Assembly (NCBI GenBank): GCA_046728035.1 | Contig: JBKPDT010000267.1 | Span: forward strand, 1-14,153 | Direction of reading: 5' to 3' | Length of the DNA stretch: 14,153 bases | From: DASRWT01 sp046728035 | GTDB lineage: Bacteria; Methylomirabilota; Methylomirabilia; Rokubacteriales; CSP1-6 | Shown here: positions 12,561-14,153 of the stretch, piece by piece | Layout: the number at the start of each line of letters is the position of its first letter | Position numbering within the stretch: position 1 is the stretch's first letter | The notes under the pieces: generated by a model | Seen by the model: only the letters and a program-made list of their open reading frames with translations | The model's database searches: none | Told to the model about the DNA's origin: nothing | Made by a program: the position numbers and the translations under genes

Positions 12561-14153
12561 ACGATCCCGCGGATCGCCGCGATCAGATCCTCGCGCGACG
12601 GGATGACCGCCTTCTCCAGCGTGTCGTTGTAGGGCATCGGCACCGCGCGCGCCCCCACTCGCACGACCGGCGCGTCGAGGTCGTCGAGGGCGCGCTCCAT
12701 GACCAGCGCGGCCAGCTCGCCGCCCCAGCCGCCCCGCTTCACCGCCTCGTGGGCGACGACCAGGCGCCCCGTCTTCCTCACCGAGGCGAGGATGGCCTCC
12801 TCGTCGAGCGGCACGAGGGTGCGCGGATCGATCACCTCCACGCTGATCCCGTCCCGCTCGAGCTCGAGGGCGGCGGCGAGCGCCTTCCCCACCATGCCCT
12901 GAGTGGCGACCACGGTGACGTCGGTGCCGGCGCGCTTCACGTCGGCGCGTCCGATGGGGATCACGTACTCGCCTGCCGCCACCTCGCCCTTGGTCGGATA
13001 GAGCATCTTGTGCTCGAGGAAGATGACGGGGTTGTCCTCCCGGATGGCGGCGGCGAGGAGCCCCTTGGCGTCGTAGGGCGTCGACGGCGCGATCACCACG
13101 AGGCCGGGCACGTGGACGAACCAGGCCTCCAGGCTCTGGCTGTGCTGGGCGGCAAGGCGGATGCCGCCGCCCTGGGGCCCGCGGATCACCAGGGGGACGG
13201 TGGGGCGACCGCCGAGCATGTACCGGAACTTGGCCGCCTGGTTCACGATCTGGTCCATGGTCATGGCGATGAAGTCCCAGATCTGGATCTCCACGATGGG
13301 CCGGAGTCCCGCGATGGCCGCGCCCACGCCCATCCCGACGAAGCAGGGCTCGGAGATCGGCGTGTCGCGCACGCGGTCCTCGCCGAAGCGGTCGCGCAGT
13401 CCTCGCGACGCCCCGAAGATCCCCCCGATCAGGCCCACGTCCTCACCCATGAGGAAGACCCGCTCGTCGCGCGCCATCTCTTGATGGAGGGCCTCGTTCA
13501 GCGCCTCCACGAACGTGATCTCGCGTCCACTCCGGCTCGCCGGCTCGGGCGTCGCCACGTGCGGCGCGTACACCGCCGCCTCCATCATTTCCACCGTCGG
13601 CTCGGGGCTCGCCATGCCGAAGCGCACCGCCTCGTCCAGCTCGCGCTCGACCTCCTCGCGCAGCTCCTTCAGGCGCATCTCGGCGACCCCCGCCTCGGCG
13701 AGCCGTCGCTCCACCCGCGCGATGGGGTCGCGCTGCATCCACTCGAGCTCCTCCGCCTTGGTTCGGTAGTCGGGGAGGTTGGCGCGCATGCTGTGGCCGC
13801 CCCAGCGGTAGGTAACCGCCTCCACGAGGCTCGGCCCCTCCCCCGCCCGCGCGCGCGCCACTGCGGCGCCGACGGCGTCGTGCACGGCGACGAGGTCGTT
13901 GCCGTCCACGCGCGCGGCGGGAATGCCGTAGGCCGTCGCCCGCGCGCTCGGCCCGTCGCCCGCGGTCGTGCGGCTCTGGTCGGTGGACAGCGCGTACTTG
14001 TTGTTCTCGCAAACGAAGATGAAGGGCAGCTTCCACACCGCGGCGAGGTTCATGGTCTCGGCGACGATGCCCTGATTGGCCCCACCGTCGCCGAAGAAGG
14101 AAAGGACCACGCGGTCGGTGCCGCGCAGACGGTTGGCGAGAGCGGCGCCCGCG
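12557..14153 (-). CDS. 2-oxoacid dehydrogenase E1, fused alpha and beta subunits (5' end outside window)
   Basis: 531 residues are visible; the N-terminus lies beyond the right edge. The first part is the C-terminal portion of an E1-alpha: FFGDGGANQG (about 19-28) and CENN (about 48-51) form the thiamine-diphosphate GDG...NN motif, followed by YRWGGHSMRANLPDYRTK. From about residue 210 a complete E1-beta follows: EITFVEALNEAL, VFLMGEDVG, DTPISEPCFVGMGVGAA, RGPQGGG, AAQHSQSLEAWFVHVPGL, then the transketolase C-terminal domain ending near VIPSREDLIAAIRGIV. No stop or frame change separates the halves; the linker is about VYAPHVATPEPASRSG. Such enzymes decarboxylate pyruvate, acetoin or branched-chain oxoacids and acylate an E2 lipoyl domain. 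The E2 and E3 genes would be expected outside the window. Confidence 0.92.
   Translation of the reverse strand, partial: AGAALANRLRGTDRVVLSFFGDGGANQGIVAETMNLAAVWKLPFIFVCENNKYALSTDQSRTTAGDGPSARATAYGIPAARVDGNDLVAVHDAVGAAVARARAGEGPSLVEAVTYRWGGHSMRANLPDYRTKAEELEWMQRDPIARVERRLAEAGVAEMRLKELREEVERELDEAVRFGMASPEPTVEMMEAAVYAPHVATPEPASRSGREITFVEALNEALHQEMARDERVFLMGEDVGLIGGIFGASRGLRDRFGEDRVRDTPISEPCFVGMGVGAAIAGLRPIVEIQIWDFIAMTMDQIVNQAAKFRYMLGGRPTVPLVIRGPQGGGIRLAAQHSQSLEAWFVHVPGLVVIAPSTPYDAKGLLAAAIREDNPVIFLEHKMLYPTKGEVAAGEYVIPIGRADVKRAGTDVTVVATQGMVGKALAAALELERDGISVEVIDPRTLVPLDEEAILASVRKTGRLVVAHEAVKRGGWGGELAALVMERALDDLDAPVVRVGARAVPMPYNDTLEKAVIPSREDLIAAIRGIV

Overview
The window is high-GC and densely coded, and it reads as a fragment of an uncultured soil or groundwater bacterium. 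The mix of families, the high GC with short AT-rich promoter islands, and the GC-rich intergenic repeats resemble Candidatus Rokubacteria / Methylomirabilota as I remember them. That assignment is an inference and was not tested. I see no rRNA, tRNA, CRISPR array, insertion sequence or integrase. No stretch longer than about 180 bases lacks a gene.

Layout, left to right. Positions 1-181 hold a 61-base tandem repeat ending at the stop of a minus-strand UxaA-type sugar-acid dehydratase (182-1732). Divergent from it is an exported alpha/beta-hydrolase-like protein (1776-2987), followed by a cytoplasmic alpha/beta hydrolase (3036-3887) with its own promoter and an almost leaderless start. Convergent to these is a minus-strand pair: a small helix-turn-helix protein (4541-4813) and a sulfite-oxidase-like molybdopterin enzyme (3898-4521). 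The helix-turn-helix gene is divergent from a citrate synthase (4935-6098) across an AT-rich control region. Next come a NYN-OST-HTH RNA-binding or nuclease-like protein (6178-6942), with a strong promoter and a leader hairpin, and a minus-strand four-helix membrane protein (6971-7345).

The outstanding locus is 7496-8086, a DsbA/thioredoxin-fold lipoprotein whose frame is interrupted by one TGA exactly where the first cysteine of the CxxC active site belongs. The frame is intact on both sides, and a hairpin with a GG loop follows at bacterial-SECIS spacing. I read it as a UxxC selenoprotein. A cupin (8124-8471) and an XRE regulator (8473-8709) follow. A dispersed copy of the left-end repeat lies directly after the selenoprotein stop and overlaps the cupin start.

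The right part has a minus-strand gene of unknown function (8724-9212), then a compact plus-strand operon: LAB_N membrane protein (9310-9594), class V aminotransferase (9612-10838), D-2-hydroxyacid dehydrogenase (10835-11797) and crotonase-family enzyme (11802-12560). The middle two could perform consecutive steps, serine or alanine:glyoxylate transamination followed by hydroxypyruvate or glyoxylate reduction. The window closes with a minus-strand, right-truncated, single-chain alpha/beta E1 of a 2-oxoacid dehydrogenase (12557 to the edge). With citrate synthase this gives the region a central-carbon and carboxylic-acid flavour.
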